Position numbers and translations under genes: made by a program | The notes under the pieces: generated by a model | Database searches by the model: none | What the model was told of the DNA's origin: nothing | The model's input: only the letters and a program-made list of their open reading frames with translations | Assembly (NCBI GenBank): GCA_964421565.1 | Contig: CAYQXJ010000007.1 | Span: forward strand, 1 to 64,000 | DNA: 64,000 nt | Source of the DNA: CAYQXJ01 sp964421565 | GTDB taxonomy: Bacteria > Planctomycetota > Brocadiia > SM23-32 | Direction: 5' to 3' | In this document: piece by piece, positions 27,234 to 34,967 of the stretch | Layout: the number at the start of each line of letters is the position of its first letter | Numbering within the stretch: the first letter of the stretch is position 1

Positions 27234-27929
27234 ATGATCGAATACGTGAACATGACCATATCCGGCGCGAAGCTGCGCGTGCCGAAGGGCACGCCCGTGC
27301 TCGAAGCCGCGCTCTCCTACGGCATATGCATACCGCACCTTTGCCACGTACCTGGCCTTACAGCGCTCGGGGCCTGCCGGTTGTGCCTGGTCGAGCTGGA
27401 GGAGAATGGGCGGCGTAAGGTGACCGCCTCATGCACCCTCGACGCAAAGGAAGGCATGGTGGTGCACACCGACACGCCGAAGCTGCGCCGAATCCGGCGC
27501 AACGTGATGGAACTGATCGTCGCGGAGGCGCCGAACTCGAAGGCCACCCAGGATCTGGCGGTCAAATGCGGCGTCAAAGAGGTGCGCTACCCCTTCCGCA
27601 ACAACAACTGTGTGCTCTGTGGACGGTGCGTGCGCGTGTGCGACGAGCTGTGGGGCGGCAAGGCAAAGGGCTTCATCGGGCGGGGCAAGGAACGTCACGT
27701 CGGCTACGCCTTCGGAGTGCAGCCGGACACCTGCGTGAACTGCAACGACTGCATCAACATCTGCCCGATGACCATCACACCGTGTGGGCAGCCCATGAAG
27801 CCTGGCGAGGAGCGCCTGTGCGGGCTCTGCGAGTCACAACTGAGCATGAACCAGGATTTCGCCGACACCTGCGTCCAGTGTGAGCTCGGCAACGGCTTCC
27901 GCTGCATCAACCAGGGCACGGCCCGCTGA
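27234..27929 (+). CDS. HoxU/HydA-N-terminal-like iron-sulfur subunit, no H-cluster
   Basis: 231 residues. An N-terminal plant-ferredoxin-like [2Fe-2S] domain (CIPHLC, ACRLC, SCTL) is followed by two [4Fe-4S] motifs, CVLCGRCVRVC and CVNCNDCINICP. The His-Cys [4Fe-4S] motif normally found between them in NuoG, HoxU and HydA (HPxDCxxC) is absent; the segment reads EAPNSKATQDLAVKC. There is no hydrogenase H-cluster domain. The last 40 residues hold another Cys set (CGLC, CVQC, C) that may bind an additional cluster or zinc. Third gene of the operon, 9 nt after the FMN subunit. The catalytic partner is not in the window: the next gene is an unrelated aldolase on the other strand. Confidence 0.85.
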   Translation: MIEYVNMTISGAKLRVPKGTPVLEAALSYGICIPHLCHVPGLTALGACRLCLVELEENGRRKVTASCTLDAKEGMVVHTDTPKLRRIRRNVMELIVAEAPNSKATQDLAVKCGVKEVRYPFRNNNCVLCGRCVRVCDELWGGKAKGFIGRGKERHVGYAFGVQPDTCVNCNDCINICPMTITPCGQPMKPGEERLCGLCESQLSMNQDFADTCVQCELGNGFRCINQGTAR

Positions 27930-28063
27930 AGCGTGGCAAACGCGGGAGTGGCAGCGGTTTTTGACATCCGCCGGGGGACTCGCCACCAGCCGCATTGCCA
28001 TCGCCTTGCTGACGTGGGCGGCAGCCCTGACGGCGCTGCGGGCGCGCGATACGCCGGGGGGGC

Positions 28064-28906
28064 TCAGACGCGGCCGGCGAACGTGTTCAGGTAATGCTCG
28101 GCCCGGGCCCGAATCGCTTCCCGCGCGGCCTGCCTCAGGGCGAAATAGCTCGCGTCCGCCCCGGCGACGGCCCGCGCCATGGCGTTTCGGGCGGAGATGA
28201 ACAGGTCAGTGCCGATGTTAATCTTCGCGACGCCGTGGCGTATGGCGTCCCGATACTGCTGCGCCGAGAGGCCGGAGCCGCCGTGCATGGCAAGTGGCAC
28301 GTCGACGCGCGCAGCGATGGCGTCCAGGCGCTCAAGGTCAAGGCGTGGCTCCGCGTTGTACTGCCCGTGAGCGGTGCCGACCGCAACGGCCAGGATGTCG
28401 CAGCCGCTGTCCTGTGCGAAGCGCGCGGCCTCGTCCACATCGGTAAGCCCCTGCCCCCGCGCGCCGAACTCCTCATAGTCGGAACCGTGGCCGACGATGC
28501 CCAGCTCGCCCTCCATGCCGGCCCCGCGCTCGTGGGCCATCTGCGCCACGCGGCGGGCCATGGCCAGGTTCTCCTCCAGCGGCCGCTTGCTGCCGTCAAA
28601 CATCACGTCAGTGAACCCCAGATCGAGGGCCAGGCGGCACTGCTGGACGCTGCGCCCGTGGTCGAGCATCAGCGAAAGCCGCGCGTCGCGGCTCTCCGCA
28701 GTGGAGCGGGCCCACTCGGCGAACTGCGCTCCGCCCTGCCCCTCAATCAGGCCGCCCCACATGCCGAGCATGGCCGGCAGACCAGTCTCCTCGCACGCTT
28801 CGGCGATGGCGAGCACGCCGTCCATGTCGCCGCAGACGAACAGCGGCACGGCGCGCCCGTCTCGGCGGGCCTCCAACACGTCTTCCCTCAGGGATACCAG
28901 GGCCAT
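28064..28906 (-). CDS. Class II (zinc) ketose-bisphosphate aldolase
   Basis: 280 residues from the second of two adjacent ATGs (GGAG at 6 nt). Family signatures: the metal His and catalytic Asp in LMLDHGRS (near 84), EGELGIVGHGSDYEE (near 133), the GTAHGQY and MHGGSGL metal/phosphate segments and NIGTDLF. GatY/FbaA-type enzymes cleave fructose- or tagatose-bisphosphate or related ketose phosphates to two trioses. Upstream on the same strand lies an ArsR-type regulator, 79 nt away, so the aldolase may be its target. Confidence 0.88.
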   Translation of the reverse strand: MALVSLREDVLEARRDGRAVPLFVCGDMDGVLAIAEACEETGLPAMLGMWGGLIEGQGGAQFAEWARSTAESRDARLSLMLDHGRSVQQCRLALDLGFTDVMFDGSKRPLEENLAMARRVAQMAHERGAGMEGELGIVGHGSDYEEFGARGQGLTDVDEAARFAQDSGCDILAVAVGTAHGQYNAEPRLDLERLDAIAARVDVPLAMHGGSGLSAQQYRDAIRHGVAKINIGTDLFISARNAMARAVAGADASYFALRQAAREAIRARAEHYLNTFAGRV

Positions 28907-28985
28907 CATATGCTCCGTGATTGCGCAGTGCAGTCGGGTGTGAACGAGCGGACAAGTTTCGGTTGTGTCGGCAGGCGGGACCGCT

Positions 28986-29306
28986 TCAGCCGAGGCTCTC
29001 CCCAAGGAAGCGGGCGATAAGCTGGAGGGCGGATCGGTTGACGGTCACCTTGCCGCATTGGCCGTCGCGGTCGCGGCTGATCAGGCCCGCGTTCCCCAGT
29101 TCCTTGATGTGGTGCGAAACCGTGGAACCGGACAGTTGCATGCACTTGCAGGCCTTGGTGAACGCCTTTTCCACGGCGCCGTAACAGACATCGCCGCTGG
29201 CGTTGGCAAGGCTCTCCGTGCAGATGCGCTGGAATATGCGAAGTCGCTGCGTATTGGAGAGGGCCTTGAAGATGCACGCCAGCATTCTCCGATCCGCAGG
29301 TTCCAT
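28986..29306 (-). CDS. ArsR-family winged-helix transcriptional regulator
   Basis: About 106 residues from ATG 29306; no strong ribosome site, and the frame is open for 25 codons further upstream. The helix-turn-helix core IFKALSNTQRLRIFQRI and STVSHHIKELGNAGLI match ArsR/SmtB proteins. Four Cys (ICTES, DVCYG, ACKCM) precede the recognition helix; the CKC pair sits near where metal-sensing members have ELCVC, so thiol or metal sensing is possible but unproven. Probably regulates the adjacent aldolase gene and perhaps the divergent GH172 gene. Confidence 0.75.
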   Translation of the reverse strand: MEPADRRMLACIFKALSNTQRLRIFQRICTESLANASGDVCYGAVEKAFTKACKCMQLSGSTVSHHIKELGNAGLISRDRDGQCGKVTVNRSALQLIARFLGESLG

Positions 29307-29492
29307 GGTTGTTGCATAGCGTAACCGCTCCTGCCGGGCGCGGGCAAGTGTCCGGGCGGTGCGCTCGGGCACGGGCGGCACGGATGTTCTTGCGTGGCGC
29401 CCGGCGGAGCATACAATGACGGCTCGGCCCCGCGGGGCTGCAAACGGCGCGCTGGCGCGCCTTCACTCGCAATGCTGGAATGGAGGTTACCC

Positions 29493-30674
29493 ATGCTGCA
29501 CAACCTGACCAGGATCAGAGATCGGAAGACGGGTCGCGCTTCCTCATGGGACACAACGGGGCGCAATCAGGACAACTGGAGCATAGAGCCGGGCGAGTCG
29601 CGTGTTCTGGCGGACATCGAGGGCCCGGCGCAGATCACGCACATCTGGATGACTCAGCCCAACCACTACCGCGAGTGCCTGCTGCGCTTCTACTGGGACG
29701 GCGCAGCCGAGCCGTCGGTCAACGTGCCGCTTGGCGACTTCTTCTGTCTCGGGCACGGGATCGTCAACAGCTTTCAGTCGCTGCTATTCACCGCTTCGAC
29801 CAGCAGCAACAACCGGTTCAACAGCGGCTGCGCGCTCAACTGCTATGCCCCGATGCCCTTCCGCGAGCGTTGCGTGGTCGAGCTGGTCAACGAATCCGAC
29901 GAACGCCACGGCCAGTACTTCTATGTTGACTACGAGACGCTCTCGACGGACGAAGTGGCGCAGGATGTCGGCTACTTCCACGCCGAGTTTCGCCGCGCCA
30001 ATCCCTTTGGCGGCTGGGGTCACGAGGTGAGGGTCAACACCGAAGAGGCCAACATTGTGAACAAGGAGGAGCTGGCCTGGCGCAACAACTACCTCATCCT
30101 GCAAACCGAAGGCCGCGGGCACTACATCGGCTGCAACCTGAGCGTCACCAACTTCCAGGGCACGTGGTGGGGCGAAGGCGACGACATGATCTGGGTGGAC
30201 GGCTACAAGTGGCCGCCCGACCTGCACGGCACCGGTAGCGAGGACTACCTGAACCAGGCGTGGGGTATGCAGGAGAACGCGTTCCTGCACAACGGCTCCA
30301 GCGTCTACGAAGCCAATACGCGGCCCCGCACGGCGGGCGGCGGCTGGCGACGCAGCGTGGGCGGTTACCAGACCTCCTACGTCTTTCACGTCGAGAACCC
30401 CGTGCGGTTCCAGCGCGAGATCAAGGTGACCATTGAACACGGCCACGGCAATCACCTGGCGAACGAAATGTCGTCCGTCGCCTACTGGTATGCCGCAGAG
30501 CCGACGCCGGTCGCCACGCCGCCCGATCTCGCCGCGCGCATGCCCGTGCTGCAGAACGCCCGCGGCGAATGGCTGTACGACGAGGCCAACCAGTGCCCCG
30601 GCGAGCCGGTGGCGCTGAACGACGAGATGCGACGCATGAAGGAGCACTGGGCGCGCAAGCAGCAGAGCCGCTGA
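29493..30674 (+). CDS. GH172 (DUF2961) glycoside hydrolase-like protein
   Basis: 393 residues from ATG 29493 (GGAGG at 6-7 nt). Two jelly-roll-like beta domains of the DUF2961 family: SWDTTGRNQDNWSIEPGE and GPAQITHIWMT near the N-terminus, RFYWDGAAEPSVNVPLGDFF near 65, and the diagnostic HGTGSEDYLNQAWG with the likely catalytic Glu near 250. GH172 members release fructofuranose or arabinofuranose units (difructose-dianhydride synthase, exo-arabinanase). No signal peptide, so the substrate is probably an imported oligosaccharide. Confidence 0.85.
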   Translation: MLHNLTRIRDRKTGRASSWDTTGRNQDNWSIEPGESRVLADIEGPAQITHIWMTQPNHYRECLLRFYWDGAAEPSVNVPLGDFFCLGHGIVNSFQSLLFTASTSSNNRFNSGCALNCYAPMPFRERCVVELVNESDERHGQYFYVDYETLSTDEVAQDVGYFHAEFRRANPFGGWGHEVRVNTEEANIVNKEELAWRNNYLILQTEGRGHYIGCNLSVTNFQGTWWGEGDDMIWVDGYKWPPDLHGTGSEDYLNQAWGMQENAFLHNGSSVYEANTRPRTAGGGWRRSVGGYQTSYVFHVENPVRFQREIKVTIEHGHGNHLANEMSSVAYWYAAEPTPVATPPDLAARMPVLQNARGEWLYDEANQCPGEPVALNDEMRRMKEHWARKQQSR

Positions 30675-30754
30675 GCACGACCTGCCGGCGGAGCACTGCC
30701 GTGCGGCTGCGCGAAGCGCCGACCATTACATGACTGCATAACTGCGGGAGTGCC

Positions 30755-31774
30755 ATGCGCACGACAACACTGGGCAAGAGCGGAGTTGAGGTCTCCGCCG
30801 TCGGCTTCGGCGGCATCCCCATCCAACGACTAAGCGAGGCAGACGCCGTGCGGACCGTGCGGCGTGCTTTGGACCTGGGCGTCACCTTCATCGACACCGC
30901 CAGCGGCTACACGGACAGCCAGCGCAAGATCGGCCTGGCCATTGAGGGGCGCGAGCGCCCCATCCTCGCCACCAAGACAGGCTGCACTGACGGCAAGAGC
31001 GCCATGCAGGAGGTTGAGCGCTCTCGGCGTGAACTCGGCGTCGAGAAGATCGACCTGTATCAACTGCACGGGGTTTCCAGCGAGCAGAAGTGGCAGGAGA
31101 TGCGGGCGCCGGGGGGCGCGCTGGAGGCCCTGCTCGAGGCGCGGGATCGCGGCTGGATCGAGCACATCGGTTACACCTCCCACAACCTCGAAATGGCCCT
31201 CAAACTCGCCGAAGAAGCTGTGTTCGAGACCGTGCAGTTCCCGTTCAACCTGGTAACCAGCGAGCCGGGCGAGGAGCTGATCCCGAAGGCCCGCCAGAAG
31301 GGCCTCGGCTTCATCGTTATGAAACCCCTCTGCGGAGGGCAGTATCACAACGCCAACCTGGCGTTCAAGTTCCTGAACGGTTACCCGGACCTGGTCCCGA
31401 TCCCCGGAATCGAGCGCGAGGAGGAGATCGAGGAGATCGTGCGCATCGTGGCCTCCGGCGAGCGGCTCTGCGGGGAGGAGAAGGAACGTGCCGAGAAGGT
31501 CGCCGCCGAGCTGGGCAGACTCTTCTGTCGGCGCTGCGGCTACTGTCAGCCGTGCCCGCAGGGCGTGCCAATCACGCGCGCGATGATCTTCGAGGGCCTG
31601 GTCAACCGACTGCCGCCGGAGCGCGTGCGCGAGGAGGTAGCGCCCGGCATCGCGGAAGGGGTCGACCCCTGCGTCGAGTGCGGCGAGTGCGAGGAGAAAT
31701 GTCCCTACGACCTGCCGATCGTCGAGACGCTCAAGCGAGCGAAGGCCCTCGCCGAGGAGGTGACGCAGGGCTGA
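30755..31774 (+). CDS. Aldo/keto reductase with C-terminal ferredoxin-like [4Fe-4S] domain
   Basis: 339 residues. TIM-barrel AKR core with FIDTASGY (Asp-Tyr pair), the Lys in ILATKTGC and the His in LYQLHGV, but the C-terminal 75 residues carry Cys motifs CRRCGYCQPC and CVECGECEEKCP typical of the YghZ-like/ferredoxin-fused AKR group. Reduces a sugar or other carbonyl, with electrons perhaps reaching it through the FeS centre. It lies 80 nt after the GH172 gene on the same strand and converges on rhaB. Confidence 0.88.
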   Translation: MRTTTLGKSGVEVSAVGFGGIPIQRLSEADAVRTVRRALDLGVTFIDTASGYTDSQRKIGLAIEGRERPILATKTGCTDGKSAMQEVERSRRELGVEKIDLYQLHGVSSEQKWQEMRAPGGALEALLEARDRGWIEHIGYTSHNLEMALKLAEEAVFETVQFPFNLVTSEPGEELIPKARQKGLGFIVMKPLCGGQYHNANLAFKFLNGYPDLVPIPGIEREEEIEEIVRIVASGERLCGEEKERAEKVAAELGRLFCRRCGYCQPCPQGVPITRAMIFEGLVNRLPPERVREEVAPGIAEGVDPCVECGECEEKCPYDLPIVETLKRAKALAEEVTQG

Positions 31775-31811
31775 CGGAGCACCGCTCGGGCACGTTCAGG
31801 GCCCGCCGGCC

Positions 31812-33287
31812 TCACTCCTGCAGCAGCTCCACGTACAGCCCATAGCGCTGCTGCCAGTAGTTGCGCTCCTGCGGCTCGTAGGTCTGCATGTCGAAGGAGT
31901 CGCGGCTGACCTGGCGGATATCTTCCGGTGAGCCCAGAATCCCGCGCCCGTACGCCTGCACGAGAACGTTGCCCGCCACGGTAGCCTCCACGGGGCCGGT
32001 CAGCACCTGCAGGCCGGTGGCGTCTGCCGTGAACTGGCTGAGCAGGTCGTTCTGCGAGCCGCCGCCGACGATGTGCAGCACGCTGAACCGGCGGTCGAGC
32101 ATCTGGGCGAGCAGCGCCATGTTGTGCTGATAGGAGAGCGCCAGGCTCTCCAGGATGCAGCGCACCATGCCTGCGGCGTCCTCGGGTTCGGGCTGCCCCG
32201 TCTCGCGACAGAAGCGGCGTATCGCCCTGGGCATATCGTCTGGCGCGATGAACCGGTCGTCGTTGACCGCGATCAGGGCGCCGCCCGGGGGTGCGCTGCG
32301 GGCCAGGTCCACCAGTTCGGGGTAGGAGTACTGGCGCCCCTCGGCTGCCCACGAGGCACGCGTCCGTTGGAGCAGCCACAGCCCCATGATGTTGCGGCAG
32401 ATGCGCAAGCTGCCGAGGCAGAGCTCGTTGGACATGTGGGCCCTGAACGCCGCATCGGACGTCACCACTTCGTCGATCAAGCAGCCGAGTATTGACCATG
32501 TGCCGCTGCTGAGGTAGCCCCAGTCGTCGCCACGCGCGGGCACGGCCGTCACGGCACTGGCCGTGTCGTGGGTGCAGGGGGCGATCACGGGCGCCGGCCC
32601 GAGCCCCGTCTGCTCCCTTGCCTCGTCGCTCAGCTCCCCCAGCACGCTCCCCGGCTCGACAATCTGCGGCATGATCTGCAGCGGCAGGTCGAACGCCCGG
32701 AACAGCTCCTCATCCCAGCCCTCCTGTCGCGGGTTGTATAGCTGGCTTGTGATGGCGTTGGTGCGCTCCACGACGGCGCGGCCGCTCAGAAGGTAACCCA
32801 TCAGGTCACCCATCATGACGAAGCGGCCCGCGACCTCCAGCGCCGGGCTCTCCGCGCGGCGAAGCGCCACCATCTGACAGAGCGTGTATATGGGCAGCAG
32901 GTTGATGGCGGTCTGCTCATACAACTCGCGCACCGGCATCACCTCCTCGATTTTCTCGGGGATGCCTTGCGTACGCGCGTCGCGATAGTGCACGGGATTC
33001 TGGATGAGCGAACCGTCGCGCGCCAGCAGCGCGAAGTCCACCCCCCACGTGTCGACCCCGACAGACTCCACCTCCTTGCCGTGCTGCTGAACGTATGCCT
33101 GCATGCCTTTCAGGATGTTGTTGTAGAGGCACAGGGCGTCCCAATGGAGTGTGCCCCTCACGCGCACCGGCTCGTTGGGGAAGCGGTGTATCTCCTCCAG
33201 CTCGAGCCGCCCGTCGCTCAGCATGCCGACGACCACCCGCCCGCTCTCCGCGCCGAGGTCCGCCGCCAGGAAACGTCGCTCCGCCAT
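31812..33287 (-). CDS. rhaB: Rhamnulokinase
   Basis: 491 residues, FGGY fold. N-terminal FLAADLGAESGRVVVG and the substrate region ESVGVDTWGVDFALL, NPVHYRDARTQGIPEKI, and C-terminal nucleotide-binding HIVGGGSQNDLLSQFTADAT match rhamnulokinase rather than xylulo- or glycerokinase. Phosphorylates L-rhamnulose (possibly also fuculose) with ATP. Rhamnose isomerase and the aldolase are not adjacent, though the class II aldolase at 28064 is nearby. ATG start with GGAGG. Confidence 0.9.
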   Translation of the reverse strand: MAERRFLAADLGAESGRVVVGMLSDGRLELEEIHRFPNEPVRVRGTLHWDALCLYNNILKGMQAYVQQHGKEVESVGVDTWGVDFALLARDGSLIQNPVHYRDARTQGIPEKIEEVMPVRELYEQTAINLLPIYTLCQMVALRRAESPALEVAGRFVMMGDLMGYLLSGRAVVERTNAITSQLYNPRQEGWDEELFRAFDLPLQIMPQIVEPGSVLGELSDEAREQTGLGPAPVIAPCTHDTASAVTAVPARGDDWGYLSSGTWSILGCLIDEVVTSDAAFRAHMSNELCLGSLRICRNIMGLWLLQRTRASWAAEGRQYSYPELVDLARSAPPGGALIAVNDDRFIAPDDMPRAIRRFCRETGQPEPEDAAGMVRCILESLALSYQHNMALLAQMLDRRFSVLHIVGGGSQNDLLSQFTADATGLQVLTGPVEATVAGNVLVQAYGRGILGSPEDIRQVSRDSFDMQTYEPQERNYWQQRYGLYVELLQE

Positions 33288-33510
33288 GTGTGGTCCTCCG
33301 TATTCTCCGATACTTTCGGGCTCTCACCCGCCGATCCGCCGTGGACTGTGTAGTGGATTTCGTCCCCCTCCGCAAGCGACACAGCCCCCACACCGGTCCT
33401 TGTGACCACAGGCTTTGCCGCTGAAGAGCCCGAAGCGCACGAGCGCAAACCGCTGGACCAGCCTGTCATGCGCAATGGCTACGCCGGGCCCGGCGCTGAA
33501 CGACGCCGCG

Positions 33511-33539
33511 TTGACGCGATTGGGCGACTCCGCTACCGT
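33511..33539 (+). promoter_or_regulatory. Putative larA promoter
   Basis: TTGACG (33511-33516), 17-nt spacer, TACCGT (33534-33539), about 38 nt before the larA ATG, in the 289-nt divergent rhaB-larA region. Confidence 0.5.
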
Positions 33540-33576
33540 GGAGTTTGGGAACACGAGTTGACCGGAGATTGCGGCA

Positions 33577-34866
33577 ATGATCCGCCTTCCGTACGGCGAC
33601 GGTACCGTCGAGCTGAGCGTACCCCCCGACCGCCTGCGGGTGGCGGAGCCCCCGGTTGCAGGCGACACGGCAGCTCCCGGCGATGCGCTGCGGGATGCGT
33701 TGCGAGCCCCACTGGGTTCCCCTCCCCTTGAGCAACTGGCCTCCGGCCGACGGGTGGCGTATCTGATCGACGACGCAACGCGCTCTGAGCCCCACCAGGC
33801 GTTCGTGGAGGCCGTGCTGCCCGCCCTCCGGGTGGCCCGCTGTGTGCGGGCGATCGTCGCGACCGGCTCCCACGAGCGGATGAGTGAGGGCAACCGCCGA
33901 CTGCTCGCCCTGTTGGAGCAGACGGCCGATCGGCACGGCGTGACCTTACACGCCTCCATTCACGACTGTCACGACGGATCGCTCAATACGCATGTGGGTG
34001 TCACATCGCGCGGGACACCTGTCGAGATCAATCGGCACGTCCTCGGGGCCGACCTTGTAGTGATCACGTCCGACGTGAAGAACCATTACTTCGCCGGCTA
34101 TTCGAACCCGCTGAAGAACATCCTTCCCGGCGTCAGTTCGTTCGCCGGAGTTGAGCGCAACCATTCGTTCGCCCTGGAGAGCGAGAGCACCTTCGGCCGG
34201 CACCCCTGGCACCCCGACCCTGAACGTCGCACCAATCCCGTGGCGGAGGACATGCTGGAGGCGGCCCACATGGTGCTGGAGGGCAGGGATGCGTTCGCCC
34301 TCGCCACGGTCACCACCCCGGCCGGAGTCGCCTGGGCGGGGGCGGGAGCTATGCGCGAGGTAACGCGCGAGGCGATCTGTCGCGTCGACCGTGTGGCGAC
34401 GGTCCGGGTGAAGCCCGCGCGTTACCTGATCGTTTCGCCCGGCGGGGATCCACAGGACGAGACGCTCTATAACGCCCAGCGCGGACTGGAGCTATCGCGC
34501 CACGCCGTGCGCGAAGGGGGGGAGGTGCTGTTCCTGGCGAGCTGCCACAAGGGCACGGCCCCGACCCCCGAGGCGCGCGCTGAGTTCTACGATCGTCTGA
34601 CACAGCCGCTCGACCAGGTGATGGCAAGCCTGGAGCAGGACTACGTGCTCTATTCGCACAAGGCATACAAGTTCGCCCAGCTCATCGGCAGCCTGCGAGC
34701 CATCCATGTCGTCAGCGAACTGCCGGACGATGTAATCGCCGCCGCTCACCTGCACAGCGCTAGCAATGCGCAGACCATCGTCGACCAGTGGCTGCGGCAG
34801 TCGGACGAGGCGATCCTGGTAACCACCCACGCCAACAAGGTCGCGCTCTACCCGACGAGGGCTTAG
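33577..34866 (+). CDS. larA: Lactate racemase LarA-family (nickel-pincer) protein
   Basis: 429 residues. DUF2088/LarA signatures: YLIDDATRSEP near 62, ATGSHERMS (catalytic His) near 108, DVKNHYFAGYSNPLKNILPG near 167 containing the Lys that anchors the pyridinium-type nickel-pincer cofactor, and the following ERNHS His. It racemises or epimerises a 2-hydroxy acid; family members beyond lactate racemase act on malate or sugar-acid-like substrates. LarB, LarC and LarE cofactor-synthesis genes are not here. Its TAG stop uses, as its third base, the first base of the miniature element at 34866. Confidence 0.82.
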   Translation: MIRLPYGDGTVELSVPPDRLRVAEPPVAGDTAAPGDALRDALRAPLGSPPLEQLASGRRVAYLIDDATRSEPHQAFVEAVLPALRVARCVRAIVATGSHERMSEGNRRLLALLEQTADRHGVTLHASIHDCHDGSLNTHVGVTSRGTPVEINRHVLGADLVVITSDVKNHYFAGYSNPLKNILPGVSSFAGVERNHSFALESESTFGRHPWHPDPERRTNPVAEDMLEAAHMVLEGRDAFALATVTTPAGVAWAGAGAMREVTREAICRVDRVATVRVKPARYLIVSPGGDPQDETLYNAQRGLELSRHAVREGGEVLFLASCHKGTAPTPEARAEFYDRLTQPLDQVMASLEQDYVLYSHKAYKFAQLIGSLRAIHVVSELPDDVIAAAHLHSASNAQTIVDQWLRQSDEAILVTTHANKVALYPTRA

Positions 34867-34967
34867 GGGCTGTTGCCTTGCCGCCACGTTGAGGACGTTT
34901 TGACACGACAACGCAGCAATCGGGCTGCGCAGCCGGCCGCAGTAGATCCGGGTTTTGCAATAGCCCC
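34866..34967. mobile_element. 102-bp miniature inverted-repeat element (MITE-like)
   Basis: Ends GGGGCTGTTGC (left) and, as reverse complement of the right end, GGGGCTATTGC: 10 of 11 identical. TTA lies immediately on both sides (34863-34865 and 34968-34970), as expected for a 3-bp target duplication. An internal perfect palindrome GGCTGCGCAGCC lies at 34923-34934. There is no coding capacity. The ends resemble those of IS5-type elements that duplicate TNA, but no parent is in the window. It separates the convergent larA and glpK genes. Confidence 0.75.

Noticed and set aside
25707..27347. 546-codon minus-strand open frame
   Set aside because: Antisense to the NuoF/HydB-like gene; no motif.
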